From the NCBI RefSeq assembly GCF_025567125.1, contig NZ_JAOQJI010000007.1, forward strand, positions 1-64,000: DNA of 64,000 nucleotides. Direction: 5' to 3'. The DNA comes from Phocaeicola fibrisolvens. GTDB lineage: Bacteria > Bacteroidota > Bacteroidia > Bacteroidales > Bacteroidaceae. The notes under the pieces were generated by a model. That model was given only the letters and a program-made list of their open reading frames with translations. It was not told where the DNA came from and made no database searches. Within the stretch, counting starts at the first letter, position 1. Every line of letters starts with the position of its first letter. Made by a program: the position numbers and the translations under genes. Below are positions 34,254-41,747 of the stretch, piece after piece.

Positions 34254-34716
34254 AACTGCCGGAGGGTGGAGCTTTTTTTTCAAAAAACAGTCCCCTTTTT
34301 AACGGGTATAGTTAATTAAATATATATATACTACTAATGGCCGCGCGAGGGTCTTAAGAAAGGTTTGAAGTAAAATTTGTTAAATTTTTCATAACACGCT
34401 GGAAATGAGCATCCAATTTGCGCGCAACCCTTAAGTAAACCCTTAAATAGTGGGCGAAAAGTCGTATGGCTTGATTGACTGACAAAATGTCACATTGTCT
34501 ATAGGGCAAAAACTACGACAAAAAAATCGCAAAAATGTTTTTTTATTTCAATATGTTTCATAATATTTGCAGTGCGAAATCGACAAGAGCTTCGTTGGAG
34601 GTGAATGAGTTTCGAAAAAAATAACTGAGTAATTAACCTGTATGCAAAGAAAACATCCATAAAGGGCCCCTTTGTGGATAGGATTTTTGTGTGCCTAAAA
34701 CAAAGAAAGGAAGGAA
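34254..34716. other. 463-bp gap before the winged-helix-like gene
   Basis: No gene seen. Contents are an AT dinucleotide run near 34318-34332, three CTTAA-type blocks (34353, 34430 and 34441 regions), an AATATTTGC box at 34563-34571 that is one base from a -7 element, and a 9-12-bp hairpin at 34655-34679 that contains a DnaA-box-like TGTGGATAG at 34673-34681. It may be a leader or attenuator for the helicase operon. Confidence 0.45.
34655..34679 (+). promoter_or_regulatory. Leader hairpin upstream of the winged-helix-like gene
   Basis: ATCCATAAAGGG pairs with CCCTTTGTGGAT around a single C (at least nine pairs if the loop is opened to seven bases, with one T-G pair). A short T stretch (34684-34688) follows, so it could attenuate transcription, but the T run is weak and displaced. 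Confidence 0.4.
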
Positions 34717-35352
34717 ATGGGTTGCGAAATGAAAGATTTTCTCAGCTTCAAGAAGGTGGGAAAAAATGGCTACCTGATGGTACCGAGAAATTTACTGGAA
34801 GAGGTGTTCAGTGTGGACAAACCGTTTACAGAGGCTCAGGCTTATCTGTATCTGTACATGAAAGCGTCGTTCTGTAACCGGAAGGGAAAGAGGCCGCTGA
34901 AAAGGGGGCAGCTGACGTTTACGGCGTCTGCCCTGGCCAAACGCTTCAAATGGAAGGTGTATACGCTGAGGGAGTTCCTCCATACGCTGCACAAGGAGGG
35001 GGTGATTGTCCTGGAACAGATGCCGGGAGTGGGACAGAAAGTGACGATGTGCTTCTACGAGGTGCTGGCAACCGGACGAGAGAAACCGACAGGCGAGTCG
35101 GAACAGGCGGATTTCAATGAGTTCTGGAAACAGTATTACTCGCTGCTGGATCGGCAGGGGTACGACTTGTATGCGGCGCTCTCGGAATGGGAAAAGCTTA
35201 CCGAGGAGGAAAAGAGGCTGGCCGTGCAGAACATGGTGCCGTACTTCGAATCGCTGACGGACATCCGCTTCGTGAAAACGGCCTGCAATTACTTGCGCTT
35301 CAAGGTGTACCTGAGGCCGGAGAACGTGGAAAAAATGCACAAGAATCAATAA
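34717..35352 (+). CDS. Winged-helix-like protein preceding a DnaB helicase
   Basis: A 211-residue protein. The first 115 residues (MVPRNLLEEVF, AQAYLYLYMKASFC, LTFTASALAKRFKW, REFLHTLHKEGVIVL) have the pattern of the winged-helix region in replication-initiator or DnaD-like proteins. The remaining 95 residues are helical (FNEFWKQYYSLLD, LYAALSEWEKLTEEE). A second start at Met5 (MKDFLSFKK) is equally plausible. With a DnaB-type helicase 36 bp downstream, a role in helicase loading is a reasonable guess but is not shown. Confidence 0.6.
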   Translation: MGCEMKDFLSFKKVGKNGYLMVPRNLLEEVFSVDKPFTEAQAYLYLYMKASFCNRKGKRPLKRGQLTFTASALAKRFKWKVYTLREFLHTLHKEGVIVLEQMPGVGQKVTMCFYEVLATGREKPTGESEQADFNEFWKQYYSLLDRQGYDLYAALSEWEKLTEEEKRLAVQNMVPYFESLTDIRFVKTACNYLRFKVYLRPENVEKMHKNQ

Positions 35353-35388
35353 ACCAACGAATTGTGATAACCTTAAATCTTTTGATGT

Positions 35389-36690
35389 ATGAAAACGGAC
35401 TATGCTGGACTGGGCTTGGAGAAGTTGTATGACCTGGAAATCGAACGGGCGGTTATGGGAACGTTGATGTTCGACCCGGCTGTGGCAAAAAGGCTGGGAC
35501 CCTCACTGAAACCTGAGTTTTTTTATTCTGAATCGATACGTGTGATGTTCGTCGCACTGCGGTCGCTGATGGCCAAGGGCATGGATGCGGACTTGCTTCT
35601 GGTGACGCAGGAGCTGAGGACGATGGGCTGCCTGGAAAAGGCGGGCGGGCCGTATGGCGTGACGATGGTGGCGGGCGGCGTGGCGAACCGGGTCTTCGTG
35701 GACAACCATGTGCATGTGTTGTATGAGCTGTATCTGCGCCGGAGGATGCTGGCAGGACTGTACAAGCGGATGAGAGAGGTGGGCGACCTCACGCAGGATG
35801 TGTTCGAAGTGATCATGGGGGTGCAGAAGGATGTGGAGGAGGTCTTGGAAAGGTCGCCGCTGAGGAGCAACCTGCAGGACATGAAGTCGGTGATGAAGAA
35901 GACGTGCGACCGGATCATGGACCGGGTGAGCCGGAGCGTGAACGGGGTGACGGGTATCCCCACGGGCATCCCGGAACTGGACCGCATGACGGGAGGATGG
36001 CAGCCGGGCAACCTGATTTTCACGGCGGGACGACCGGCCATGGGAAAGACGCAGCTGGGACTGAAGTTTGCCATGGAGGCGGCTTCGAGGGGGTATCATG
36101 TGCTGCTGTTCACCCTGGAGATGATGAGCGAAGAGGTGGGGGAACGGCTGCTGCTGATGCGCACGCCGGGACTGTATGCGAAGGTGAAAGGGGGACGGGT
36201 GACGCAGCAGGAACTGGATGAGCTGTTCCGTCAGGCCCGCGAACTGGACAACTGTCCGCTGCTGGTGGACGACAAGGCGTATTTGGGCATCGACCAGCTG
36301 TGTGCGGAGGCTCGGATGGTGCATTCGCGCTACCGGGTGGACCTGGTGGTGGTGGACTACCTGCAGCTGCTGGGGGTGACGGAACGGGCGGGACGCAACC
36401 GCGAACAGGAGGTGGCGGAGTGCTCGCGCAAGCTGAAGACGCTGGCCCGCTCGCTGGAATGCCCGGTCATCGTGGCGAGCCAGCTGAACCGGCAGGTGGA
36501 GCAGACGTTCAACCAGCGGCCGGAACTGAAGCATCTGCGGGAGAGCGGGGCCATCGAACAGGATGCCGACATGGTGCTGATGCTGTGCCGCAGTGAGCGC
36601 GACCGACGGAAAAGCGGACTGATTCTGGCCAAGAACCGGCACGGGGAGGCGAGCAAACCGAACTCGTGCATCGAACTGGAGCTGTTCTAG
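35389..36690 (+). CDS. DnaB-type replicative helicase paralogue
   Basis: A 433-residue hexameric helicase with the DnaB N-terminal domain (residues 10-150, including LEIERAVMGTLMFDP) and RecA-like domain. Motifs are Walker A GRPAMGKT (214-221), FTLEMMSEEV, Walker B VVVDYLQLL (320-328), VIVASQLNRQVE, HLRESGAIEQDAD and LILAKNRHGE. All catalytic elements are present. It is somewhat shorter than chromosomal Bacteroides DnaB (from memory about 500 residues). Its place between a DUF4248 gene and an HU-like gene suggests a mobile-element or phage-like replication module rather than the housekeeping helicase. Confidence 0.9.
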   Translation: MKTDYAGLGLEKLYDLEIERAVMGTLMFDPAVAKRLGPSLKPEFFYSESIRVMFVALRSLMAKGMDADLLLVTQELRTMGCLEKAGGPYGVTMVAGGVANRVFVDNHVHVLYELYLRRRMLAGLYKRMREVGDLTQDVFEVIMGVQKDVEEVLERSPLRSNLQDMKSVMKKTCDRIMDRVSRSVNGVTGIPTGIPELDRMTGGWQPGNLIFTAGRPAMGKTQLGLKFAMEAASRGYHVLLFTLEMMSEEVGERLLLMRTPGLYAKVKGGRVTQQELDELFRQARELDNCPLLVDDKAYLGIDQLCAEARMVHSRYRVDLVVVDYLQLLGVTERAGRNREQEVAECSRKLKTLARSLECPVIVASQLNRQVEQTFNQRPELKHLRESGAIEQDADMVLMLCRSERDRRKSGLILAKNRHGEASKPNSCIELELF

Positions 36691-36766
36691 ACGGGAACGA
36701 AAATTTTTTCTCTTCAAATGTCTGCGAATCGCTACGTACTTCTACAACGGCGGAATCCCGGTGTCG

Positions 36767-36775
36767 TATCTTTGT
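36767..36775 (+). promoter_or_regulatory. -7 box for the HU-like gene
   Basis: TATCTTTGT is an exact match to TAnnTTTGY, 77 bases before the HU-like start codon. No TTTG is seen at the -33 position, so confidence is moderate. It separates the HU-like gene from the helicase transcript. Confidence 0.45.
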
Positions 36776-36852
36776 CATGTAATCGGAAAGGAAGGCGCCA
36801 CGGACCGGATTACAGAGATAGTTTTCAGGTTTAACTTAAAAAAGAAAGAAGT

Positions 36853-37290
36853 ATGAAAAAAACAGTGACTTATTCAGTAGTGGGGCGTGTAAACCCGTCG
36901 GATCGTGAAAGTGGTGAAAAGAAGTTTTATGCGCAGTCGCAGGCCCGAGGTGAAATGGGCATCCGTGAAATCTCGGAACGTATCCACCAGATGTGTACCG
37001 TGACCCGTGCCGACGTGATGGCGGTGCTGACGGCACTGGAGGAAATCGTGTCGGAAGGACTGCAGGGCGGCGAAATCGTGCGCCTGGGCGAACTGGGCTC
37101 GCTGCAGCTGAGCCTGAGCGGCGGAGGTGCGGAAACGGAAGAGCTCTACAACGACTCGCTCATCGAACGGGTGCGCGTGCTGTTCCGACCGGGTACCATC
37201 ATGCAGGAGGCCATCAACAACCTGGCTTTCGAAAAGGTGCCGGTGAAGTACATGAAGAAGGAAGAGGATCCGGAGGAAATGTCGGCTTAA
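36853..37290 (+). CDS. HU-like DNA-binding protein
   Basis: A 145-residue member of the HU/IHF superfamily of the Bacteroidales type. After an N-terminal strand (TVTYSVVGRVNP) comes the helical dimer part (GIREISERIHQMC, ADVMAVLTALEEIVSEGLQGGEIVRLGELGS) and then the beta-arm region ending in RPGTIMQEAINN. The C-terminal extension is acidic. Such genes recur next to amidase genes beside capsule loci. It should bend or wrap DNA; whether it acts on the nearby 22-bp array is untested. Confidence 0.85.
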   Translation: MKKTVTYSVVGRVNPSDRESGEKKFYAQSQARGEMGIREISERIHQMCTVTRADVMAVLTALEEIVSEGLQGGEIVRLGELGSLQLSLSGGGAETEELYNDSLIERVRVLFRPGTIMQEAINNLAFEKVPVKYMKKEEDPEEMSA

Positions 37291-37314
37291 GCGGACAATA
37301 GGTAGCTAGAGAGA

Positions 37315-37413
37315 ATGAACATGATTAGGGTAAAATGGATTGTAATCAGGGTGCTGCAATGCATTCTCTGCATCCTGACCGGAAAAAAGAGAAATTGTGA
37401 TGAGAAAAATTGA
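37315..37413 (+). CDS. Tiny hydrophobic ORF between HU-like and amidase genes
   Basis: A 32-codon frame starting MNMIRVKWIVIRVL (a second start at 37321 is possible) with a hydrophobic central stretch and a charged tail. It overlaps the amidase start by 14 bases. Very small membrane-like proteins, named smalltalk in some annotations, are often placed exactly between an HU-like gene and an amidase gene in Bacteroides. That is recalled rather than checked, and the sequence match is loose. Confidence 0.45.
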   Translation: MNMIRVKWIVIRVLQCILCILTGKKRNCDEKN

Positions 37414-37843
37414 CATGATTGTCATTCACTGCACGGCAACGAGAGCGGACCACCCGCTCTCGCCTTCCGAGCTGACGAAGATGCACCGGAAACGGGGGTT
37501 CAAATGCTGCGGATATCATTATTATGTGCGCACGGACGGCGAAATCTGTACGATGCGGCCGGTGGAAAGGGTCGGGGCGCATGCCCGGGGCTACAACGAA
37601 CGGAGCATCGGCATTGCCTACGAAGGGGGACTGGACGGGCAGGGCAGACCGGCGGATACGCGCACGGAACTGCAGAAACGCTCGCTGCGAATCCTGGTGA
37701 GGGTGCTTAAGGAGGATTTCCCGGAAATCACCCGGGTGACGGGACACCGCGACCTGAGCCCGGACCTGGATGGCGACGGGGTGGTGGAACCGGAAGAGTG
37801 GACGAAGGCGTGTCCGTGCTTTGACGTGGCTACGGACTTGTAA
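37400..37843 (+). CDS. N-acetylmuramoyl-L-alanine amidase (Amidase_2/PGRP fold)
   Basis: A 147-residue enzyme starting at the ATG at 37400 (a GTG one codon earlier is also open). It resembles phage T7 lysozyme: zinc ligands His10 (MIVIHCTA), His116 (VTGHRDLSPDLDGDG) and a Cys in KACPCFDV (138 or 140), and the GYHYYVRTDG strand. It cleaves the bond between MurNAc and the stem peptide. No signal peptide is present, so it is either cytosolic or released by lysis, as in prophages. A dyad at 37854-37862 and 37887-37895 after the stop might be a weak terminator. Confidence 0.88.
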   Translation: MRKIDMIVIHCTATRADHPLSPSELTKMHRKRGFKCCGYHYYVRTDGEICTMRPVERVGAHARGYNERSIGIAYEGGLDGQGRPADTRTELQKRSLRILVRVLKEDFPEITRVTGHRDLSPDLDGDGVVEPEEWTKACPCFDVATDL

Positions 37844-37940
37844 CTGAAGGGTGTTTCCCGGATCTTTCTGCCGAGGTGGCGGAGGGTCCGGGAAATGTGT
37901 TTCCCAAAGGGGGGAATGTGTGGACAGGAAGGGAAAAAAC

Positions 37941-37972
37941 TTTCAGGATTCGAAATAAACTCCTATCTTTGC
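37941..37972 (+). promoter_or_regulatory. Promoter of the WecA-type gene
   Basis: TATCTTTGC at 37964-37972 matches TAnnTTTGY exactly. TTTC at 37941-37944 stands 19 bases upstream as a one-mismatch -33 element. The start codon is 28 bases after the box. Confidence 0.55.
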
Positions 37973-38000
37973 AAAACTATCAACATACGAACGGACTAAC

Positions 38001-39116
38001 ATGGAGAACTTATATATTCTGATTCTGGCTTTTGTAGCCGCGGTCATCCTGGGAAGAATCATCATTCCGAACATTCTGATTATTTCGCTGCGCAAACGGC
38101 TGTTCGACGAACCGAACGAACGGAAAATCCACAAACGGCCTGTGCCGCGCCTGGGCGGGGTGACGTTTTTCCCGGTCATCCTCTTCTCGCTTTCGGTCTT
38201 CACGGCGGTGCGCCTGATCACGGGCAACGGGCCGGTCTCGGTGGAACGGGCGGAGATGCTGCTGTGTGAGTTCCTCTTCCTGATGGGGGGACTGACGCTG
38301 CTCTACGTGCTGGGCATTGCCGACGACCTGGTGGGGGTGCGCTACCGCAAGAAATTTCTCGTGCAGATTGTCTCGGCGGCGATGTTTCCGCTTTCGGGAC
38401 TGTATATCAACAATTTCTACGGACTGTTCGGCATCTACCTGATTCCGGTGGAGGTGGGGATTCCGCTCACCATGCTGCTGGTGGTGTTCATCACGAATGC
38501 GGTGAACCTGATTGACGGCATCGACGGACTGGCTTCGGGACTGAGCATGGTGGCGCTGGTGGTGTTCGGCGTGGTGTTCGTGTACCTGCAGCTGTGGTGT
38601 TATGCCATGCTGGCGTTCGTGAGCGTGGGGGTAATCATCCCGTTCTTCTCGTACAACGTGTTTGGAAATGCGGACATGGGACGCAAGATTTTCATGGGCG
38701 ACACGGGCAGCTTGACGCTGGGATTCATCCTGAGCTTTTTCGTCATAAAATATTGTATGTACACGCCGGATATGCTGCTGATGGTGAAGAGCAGTCCGGT
38801 ACTGATTTCGTTCAGCGTGTTGCTGGTGCCGTGTCTGGACGTGGTGCGGGTGGTGATGCGCCGGGCGCGCAACAAGCAGCCGCTGTTCATGCCCGACAAG
38901 ACGCACATCCACCACAAGTTCCTGGCCATGGGGTTCTCGCCGCGCCGGGCGATGGTGACCATCCAGCTGATGTCGGTGTGCTTCTGTGCGTTTACGATGG
39001 TGGCCATCCATTACGTGAACAACACGCTGGTGTTCGTCATCGACGTGGCAACGTGGACGCTGCTGCACCTGTGGTTCGACCACGTGATTGCGCAGCGGAA
39101 GAAAAAGGGGTTATAA
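38001..39116 (+). CDS. WecA/MraY-family phosphoglycosyltransferase
   Basis: A 371-residue polytopic enzyme with about 11 helices that transfers a sugar-1-phosphate (usually GlcNAc or a related HexNAc) to undecaprenyl phosphate, starting a lipid-linked glycan. It has the metal-binding GIADDLVGV (about residue 105), ITNAVNLIDGIDGLASG, FMGDTGSLTLGF and DKTHIHHKFLAMG signatures. It lies between the two polysaccharide operons on the opposite strand, with its own promoter, and can supply the initiating step for either. Its last six bases overlap the end of upxY, which is read the other way. Confidence 0.92.
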   Translation: MENLYILILAFVAAVILGRIIIPNILIISLRKRLFDEPNERKIHKRPVPRLGGVTFFPVILFSLSVFTAVRLITGNGPVSVERAEMLLCEFLFLMGGLTLLYVLGIADDLVGVRYRKKFLVQIVSAAMFPLSGLYINNFYGLFGIYLIPVEVGIPLTMLLVVFITNAVNLIDGIDGLASGLSMVALVVFGVVFVYLQLWCYAMLAFVSVGVIIPFFSYNVFGNADMGRKIFMGDTGSLTLGFILSFFVIKYCMYTPDMLLMVKSSPVLISFSVLLVPCLDVVRVVMRRARNKQPLFMPDKTHIHHKFLAMGFSPRRAMVTIQLMSVCFCAFTMVAIHYVNNTLVFVIDVATWTLLHLWFDHVIAQRKKKGL

Positions 39117-39626
39117 CCGTTTCACGTAGCCCACGGGGATTTCTACCATGGCATAGCCCAGGTGGTCGATGCGGAGCATGACCTGGGAGTGTCCGCCCAG
39201 TTCCACAAGCTCGCCCTGAAGGCCCTGGAGGGGGCCCTTGATGACTTCCACGGTCTCGCCGGGGGCCAGCGGTTCGCTCTGGAAGTGTACGGTGGCTTCG
39301 GAATAGTCGAGCATGAAGCGGAAGCGGTCCATCTCTTCGTCGCGGATAATGGCCGGCCGGCGGGTGGACGGGTCGATGAGACAGCCGGTGAGGGAGGGCA
39401 TGCGCTGCAGAAGTTCCACACGCTGTTTCTCGTCGGTGCGGATGAAGATGAGCATGGGGATGACGACCTGCTGGATTTTTTTCTTGCGGTCGCTCCACTG
39501 GCGTACCACTTCCTGAATAGGGAGGAAATGGGTAATTCCAGACATGCCGAGTTTCTCGGCGGTTTTCTTTTCGTGGTGCATTCTTACGTAGAAGGCATAC
39601 CAATGCGCTTCTTTTTTGGCTTCCAT
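39111..39626 (-). CDS. upxY: UpxY-family NusG-like transcription antiterminator
   Basis: A 171-residue NusG paralogue. The NGN domain has HWYAFYVRMHHEKKTAEKL and the typical FLPIQEVVRQWSDRKKKI, and the KOW domain has APGETVEVIKGPLQGLQGEL. UpxY proteins let RNA polymerase read through the leader of their own capsule operon. Here no capsule gene follows on the same strand for 5.7 kb, and no UpxZ gene is seen. It starts 33 bp after the stop of the DUF4435 gene, so it may be transcribed with that defence-like pair. Confidence 0.92.
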   Translation of the reverse strand: MEAKKEAHWYAFYVRMHHEKKTAEKLGMSGITHFLPIQEVVRQWSDRKKKIQQVVIPMLIFIRTDEKQRVELLQRMPSLTGCLIDPSTRRPAIIRDEEMDRFRFMLDYSEATVHFQSEPLAPGETVEVIKGPLQGLQGELVELGGHSQVMLRIDHLGYAMVEIPVGYVKRL

Positions 39627-39659
39627 CTGATGATACCTTTGTGATTATAAAAATATTTT

Positions 39660-40706
39660 CTATTTTGCCGGAATCCTGTCTATTTGCTGACGGATGAGCG
39701 GGATGCCCGGGTCGTTCTCCGAGAGAACCGGTCTTTGTGTGAAAACCAGTTTGACGTATTCGTGCATTTTCATGGAACCGATGCCTGAGGTGTCACGAAA
39801 TTGCTTTAACGTTTCTCGGACTTTGCTTTTATCTGTCAGTTTTTCGATGGTTTCCTTTTCTTTTCTTTCTTGTATTTCTGCTGCAATGTCCTTGAGCACT
39901 CTGAGCAAATAGCCGGCCAGGGTATGTCCTTGCAGCAGTTTCCAATAGTCTTTTTCTGAAATACCCATGGAGGCGGTCAGCTCTTCTTTCAGGCTGAGCG
40001 TGGCGGTGTGGTATTTTTCCAGCAGAGGGCCGTATTTCCCGTTCATGTATTCCAGCCATGCGGCTGTCTCCTTGTCGCCGTCTTTTCTGGTGAATTTCAG
40101 GTTGGCAATGTCTGCCCGGAATCCTTTGATGCTGAGTAGTTCTTTTTCCGACTCGTTCAGTGTATTGTCGGCCCGTTTGCGCTCACCTATTATAATAAGC
40201 CGCAAAAAGGGGGCGATGAGGGTGGAAAAAGACGCGACCAAAGAATCGAAATCAAAATCGGGCTCTTCTTGTGTGATTTCAGAAACGTATTTCTGTAGGA
40301 TGTCGGGATACAGTTTATGATTCTCCATGGAGTAATAAATTGTATGCAGCACACAAGGGTCGTGTCCGATGCGGGCGGAGTAGGAGTGGTATCCGCTGAC
40401 GATATGGTCATAATCCATGTCGACGGCTACTACTTTCGACGGTCCCAGGTCGTGTACGTCCTCCATCAGGCTTCTTTTACCTTTTCGGTCGGTTTCCGTG
40501 CCGTGGCTCTCCGCATCTGGCAACTTTAACGTATGTACGTCGATTCTGGCATATTTGTCTTTGGCGTATTCCAATATCTTTTTCCAGAAGAAGACATCAT
40601 CGTCTCCTTCTACCAGTACGAGCAGGTCTCTTTTCTCCGTATAGGGACGAAAATAACGACTCAACCCGATTTCTGCTGACGTATTTGCTTCTGTGAGTCG
40701 GGTCAT
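39660..40706 (-). CDS. DUF4435 TOPRIM-like protein (AriB-like)
   Basis: A 348-residue protein. LLVLVEGDDDVFFWKKIL (Glu33) and VVAVDMDYD (Asp96, Asp98) are the E and DxD of a TOPRIM domain. An extra acidic position is in YYSMENH (Glu128), and a basic GTETDRKGKRSL loop lies between, all as in DUF4435. In the PARIS defence system a DUF4435 protein (AriB) is the effector held by an ATPase (AriA). Here it overlaps the stop of an AAA ATPase gene by four bases (ATGA). Length and order fit PARIS-like pairs; activity is not proven. Confidence 0.75.
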   Translation of the reverse strand: MTRLTEANTSAEIGLSRYFRPYTEKRDLLVLVEGDDDVFFWKKILEYAKDKYARIDVHTLKLPDAESHGTETDRKGKRSLMEDVHDLGPSKVVAVDMDYDHIVSGYHSYSARIGHDPCVLHTIYYSMENHKLYPDILQKYVSEITQEEPDFDFDSLVASFSTLIAPFLRLIIIGERKRADNTLNESEKELLSIKGFRADIANLKFTRKDGDKETAAWLEYMNGKYGPLLEKYHTATLSLKEELTASMGISEKDYWKLLQGHTLAGYLLRVLKDIAAEIQERKEKETIEKLTDKSKVRETLKQFRDTSGIGSMKMHEYVKLVFTQRPVLSENDPGIPLIRQQIDRIPAK

Positions 40707-41602
40707 TTCAACAGGTCCTCCATGTTAACAACCATCTTTTCCCACCCTTCGTAGATGATGGAAGGGGAATGGGTGGAGATAATCAGCTGGCTGTGGGAAT
40801 TGAGCGTGCGGATGACTCGGATAAGCATTCTCTGCCAGTCGATGTGGAGTGAAATCTCAGGCTCATCCCAGAACGTGATAAATTCTTCTTCTTTCTCAGT
40901 GAGTGCGCCAATCATAAGAATCAGCAGTTGCTTTTCGCCGGAAGACAAATCTCTGGCCGGAATGAGGGTGCCGTCTTCCAGCTTGAACTCGATGCCGTTT
41001 CCTGATTCGAAGATGGTTTTACGGGTGGACTGGAACATTTCGTTCATCAGTTCCAGAAATTTGTTCTTTTTACGGTAGTATTTGGAAAGGTCGGTCAGGT
41101 TGTTTTCCCGGATGGCTTTTTCTACTTCCTGTGAGATGCCGTTGACATATCTATAATATAAGTCCAGACTTCGTTCCACATCCCAATCCAGTTCCGAACG
41201 TATTTTGTCGCTTCTCAGCAGGATGTACTTCTGGTAATCTTCCAGACTGGGCATCGTGCCGTCGAAAGTGGAAATGGCTGTTGTTTTGACGTTTACTAGA
41301 TATTGCTGGCGGGTGATAGCCTGTCCGTTTTGCTTGTATGAGATGAACGGTGAAGAGGTGGTGTCTGACGGCCGGCTGTATTCTATGGAATAGCCTTCCG
41401 TAAAGACTAGGCGGACTTCCTTTACTTTTCGCAGGATGTCCATGTTTATTTCTGTAGGTGTTGTCAAGGAGTAGATTACATCCAACAGTGTAGTCTTTCC
41501 TGCCCCGTTGATGCCGGATAAGATATTGACTGTGTCGTTCAGTTCCCAGTCTAATCTGAATTTACCCCAAAAGCCTGTTATGTGAACTTCTTTTAACAAC
41601 AT
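40703..41602 (-). CDS. AAA15-type ATPase paired with DUF4435 (AriA-like)
   Basis: A 299-residue ABC-like ATPase starting at MLLKEVHITG; the frame extends eight codons upstream only to a TTG. It has Walker A GINGAGKTT (30-38), signature LSSGEKQ (219-225), Walker B FITFWDEPE (241-249) and the ISTHSP switch with His278. A helical insert lies around residues 140-200. It is shorter than the AriA of characterised PARIS systems as I recall them, so PARIS-like is the safe name. It has its own -7 box just past the terminator of the second polysaccharide operon. Confidence 0.78.
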   Translation of the reverse strand: MLLKEVHITGFWGKFRLDWELNDTVNILSGINGAGKTTLLDVIYSLTTPTEINMDILRKVKEVRLVFTEGYSIEYSRPSDTTSSPFISYKQNGQAITRQQYLVNVKTTAISTFDGTMPSLEDYQKYILLRSDKIRSELDWDVERSLDLYYRYVNGISQEVEKAIRENNLTDLSKYYRKKNKFLELMNEMFQSTRKTIFESGNGIEFKLEDGTLIPARDLSSGEKQLLILMIGALTEKEEEFITFWDEPEISLHIDWQRMLIRVIRTLNSHSQLIISTHSPSIIYEGWEKMVVNMEDLLK

Positions 41603-41665
41603 AATTCGTGATGGTTTGATATTCAAAAGTGGTCGTACTTCCCTTTTATAAAAAAGGAATCAATG

Positions 41666-41674
41666 ACAAAGATA
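41666..41674 (-). promoter_or_regulatory. -7 box for the ATPase/DUF4435 pair
   Basis: The minus strand reads TATCTTTGT, an exact TAnnTTTGY match, 64 bases before the ATPase start and directly downstream of the second operon's terminator. No -33 element is obvious, since the terminator stem occupies that place. Confidence 0.45.
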
Positions 41675-41675
41675 A

Positions 41676-41716
41676 GAAAAAACCCCGTATCACCTACTGG
41701 CGGTACGGGGTTTTTG
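41676..41716 (-). terminator. Terminator of the second polysaccharide operon
   Basis: ACCCCGTA (41682-41689) pairs with TACGGGGT (41704-41711), extended by A/T pairs on both sides, with a 14-base loop. On the minus strand it ends in a T-rich run (TTTTTTCTT), about 35 bases past the lipocalin-like gene. It is nearly symmetrical and would also work on the plus strand. Confidence 0.78.
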
Positions 41717-41747
41717 TTGTTTTCTTTTGATTTTATTTGGGGGATTC

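Noticed and set aside
35389..36690. Housekeeping dnaB
   Set aside because: All helicase motifs are present, but it is shorter than usual and sits in a DUF4248/HU-like/amidase cluster, so I call it a paralogue belonging to that module.
33409..41602. Invertible capsule promoter with an invertase
   Set aside because: No site-specific recombinase gene is in the window, and I found no matched long inverted repeats around the wza or flippase promoters. The inverted first unit of the 22-bp array is only 16 bases.
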